In this document: positions 4,349-5,584 of the stretch, in pieces
How positions within the stretch are numbered: the stretch's first letter is position 1
Layout: every line of letters starts with the position of its first letter
Source of the DNA: Synergistaceae bacterium
Lineage (GTDB): Bacteria > Synergistota > Synergistia > Synergistales > Synergistaceae
Assembly (NCBI GenBank): GCA_031273585.1
Contig: JAISRP010000241.1
Coordinates: forward strand, 1 to 5,584
Direction of reading: 5' to 3'
DNA: 5,584 nucleotides
The notes under the pieces: model-generated
What the model was told of the DNA's origin: nothing
What the model saw: only the letters and a program-made list of their open reading frames with translations
Database searches by the model: none
Made by a program: the position numbers and the translations under genes

Positions 4349-5563
4349 ATGAGCGACGTTAACTGGAACGAAATGTACTCGAGGCTGGCTGCGGAGATGA
4401 AGCCCTCGCCGATCCGCGAGATGAGGAAGTACACAATAAAGCCGGGGATGATATCGTTTGCGGGAGGCAACCCGGACCCCTACATCTTCCCGGTGCCGGA
4501 GTTCGCCGCCGGGGCAATCGTGCTTGGCCGCAACGGAATGGAGATAATGCAGTACGGCGCGACCGAGGGATACGCCCCCCTCCGCGAGTTCATATCCAAG
4601 TGGATGGCCCCCCGCATGGGAAGGGAGACGAGCATGGACGAGATCCTGATAACGACCGGCTCCCAGCAGGGGATGGACCTCCTGACCGCGGCCCTGATAA
4701 ACCCAGGGGACGCAGTGATCGTGGAGGACCCGACGTACCCCGGCGCGATTCACACCATGCGAAACCGGGGCGCCGCGTTTATCACGGTTCCATGCGACTC
4801 CGACGGCATAAACACGGACCTCCTGCCCGAGGCGATCGAGACTGCGACGGGCGCCGGGGCCAGGATCAAGTTCATCTACTCCATCGTCAACTTCCAAAAT
4901 CCGACCGGCGGCACGCTCTCGACCGAGCGGAGGAAAAAATTGCTGGAAATTGCAGAGCGGTACGACCTGATAATTTTCGAGGACGACCCGTACGGGCATC
5001 TCAGGTACGAGGGCGAGCACGAGCCGACGCTGTTCTCGATGGACAAGGGCGGCAGGGTGGTATACGCCTGTTCGTTCTCCAAGATACTTGCCCCGGGTAC
5101 GAGGGTCGCGTGGATAGTGGGCGCCCCCGAGATAATAAGGCGCATGGTGATGATAAAGCAGGGGACCGACATGTGTACGAGCGTGATAGCCCAGGCGCTG
5201 GTGACGCAGTACTGTACGGACGGATACCTGGAAAGTTTTCTGCCCAAGATCGTCTCCCACTACTCAGTCAAGTGCAGGGCGATGATGGACGCCTTCGCAA
5301 AGCACCTCCCCTCCGACGCCCAGTACACCCCACCCAAGGGCGGTTTTTTCTTCTGGGTCAGGATTCCAGGGATCGATTCACAGCAGCTCTTCATGAAGGG
5401 AATAGAAAAGGGCGTGGCATTCGTAAACGGACCTGCGTTCTATGCGAACGGCGGAGGAACGGACTGCCTGCGCACCTGCTTCACCTACGCCCAGCCCAGC
5501 GAACTGGAGGAGGGCGCCCGCAGGCTCGCCGAGGCGATAGAGGATCTCCGCGCGGGACGGTAG
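4349..5563 (+). CDS. PLP-dependent aminotransferase, LysN/KAT II-like (class I/II, fold type I)
   Basis: A 404-residue cytoplasmic aminotransferase that moves an amino group from an amino acid to a 2-oxoacid. It follows the pattern of Thermus 2-aminoadipate aminotransferase LysN: SPIREM with Arg23, ISFAGGNPDP (35-44), MQYGATEGYAPLREF (67-81), TTGSQQGMDLL with Ser105-Gln107 (phosphate region), EDPTYPG with Tyr130, FQNPTGG with Asn184, EDDPYG with Asp212 (pyridine nitrogen) and Tyr215, CSFSKILAPGTR with the Schiff-base Lys245, and Arg375 for the substrate carboxylate. Asn184, Asp212, Tyr215 and Lys245 all keep a constant offset of 18 to Asn202, Asp230, Tyr233 and Lys263 of human KAT II. There is no N-terminal GntR domain, so it is not a MocR regulator. 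AGGAGG (4335-4340) lies 8 bases before the ATG. The substrate cannot be fixed: 2-aminoadipate, branched-chain, aromatic amino acids or glutamate are all possible in this family. Amino-acid catabolism would fit the neighbouring RidA fragment. Confidence 0.94.
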   Translation: MSDVNWNEMYSRLAAEMKPSPIREMRKYTIKPGMISFAGGNPDPYIFPVPEFAAGAIVLGRNGMEIMQYGATEGYAPLREFISKWMAPRMGRETSMDEILITTGSQQGMDLLTAALINPGDAVIVEDPTYPGAIHTMRNRGAAFITVPCDSDGINTDLLPEAIETATGAGARIKFIYSIVNFQNPTGGTLSTERRKKLLEIAERYDLIIFEDDPYGHLRYEGEHEPTLFSMDKGGRVVYACSFSKILAPGTRVAWIVGAPEIIRRMVMIKQGTDMCTSVIAQALVTQYCTDGYLESFLPKIVSHYSVKCRAMMDAFAKHLPSDAQYTPPKGGFFFWVRIPGIDSQQLFMKGIEKGVAFVNGPAFYANGGGTDCLRTCFTYAQPSELEEGARRLAEAIEDLRAGR

Positions 5564-5584
5564 GCAGGTAAAGAAAAAAAAGAC

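Noticed and set aside
3103..5260. Long - strand ORFs antisense to secD/secF and to the aminotransferase gene
   Set aside because: Compositional shadows of well-supported + strand genes, with no domain signature of their own.

Overview
The window looks like ordinary chromosomal DNA from a GC-rich anaerobic bacterium. The frequent ATA and AGG codons, strong AGGAGG-type ribosome binding sites, a Rex redox regulator, a 460-residue SecD separate from SecF, and amino-acid-metabolism genes beside them would fit the phylum Synergistota (amino-acid fermenters). That placement rests on overall impression; no marker gene proves it. Five complete genes and the end of a sixth are present, all on the + strand.

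Layout. Bases 2-85 hold the last 27 codons of a RidA-family enamine/imine deaminase. A strong hairpin follows, and then rex (258-893), the NADH/NAD+-sensing transcriptional repressor. Bases 894-1333 are a 440-base gap that is AT-rich in its second half and carries related copies of a small palindromic repeat, including an exact 25-base duplication. The gap probably also holds the rex terminator and the promoter of the next operon. That operon is yajC (1334-1918, TTG start), secD (1948-3330) and secF (3349-4233), with short gaps and a clear ribosome binding site before each gene. A 115-base spacer containing a perfect 10-bp hairpin separates secF from a LysN/KAT-type PLP-dependent aminotransferase (4349-5563). 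The window ends 21 bases after its stop.

How the genes work together. YajC, SecD and SecF form the accessory membrane complex that uses the proton (or sodium) motive force to help SecYEG/SecA finish protein export. All the key transport residues I looked for are present. The aminotransferase and RidA belong to amino-acid metabolism: RidA removes reactive enamine/imine by-products of PLP enzymes. Rex couples gene expression to the NADH/NAD+ ratio in fermenting or anaerobic cells. A functional link between the metabolic genes and the sec operon is not shown by the sequence; simple adjacency is enough to explain it.

I found no new multi-gene system, no mobile element with a transposase, no CRISPR array and no tRNA or rRNA. 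The most interesting material is the palindromic repeat family between rex and yajC, the long charged tail on YajC, homopolymer runs inside secD and yajC, and the structured spacer after secF.
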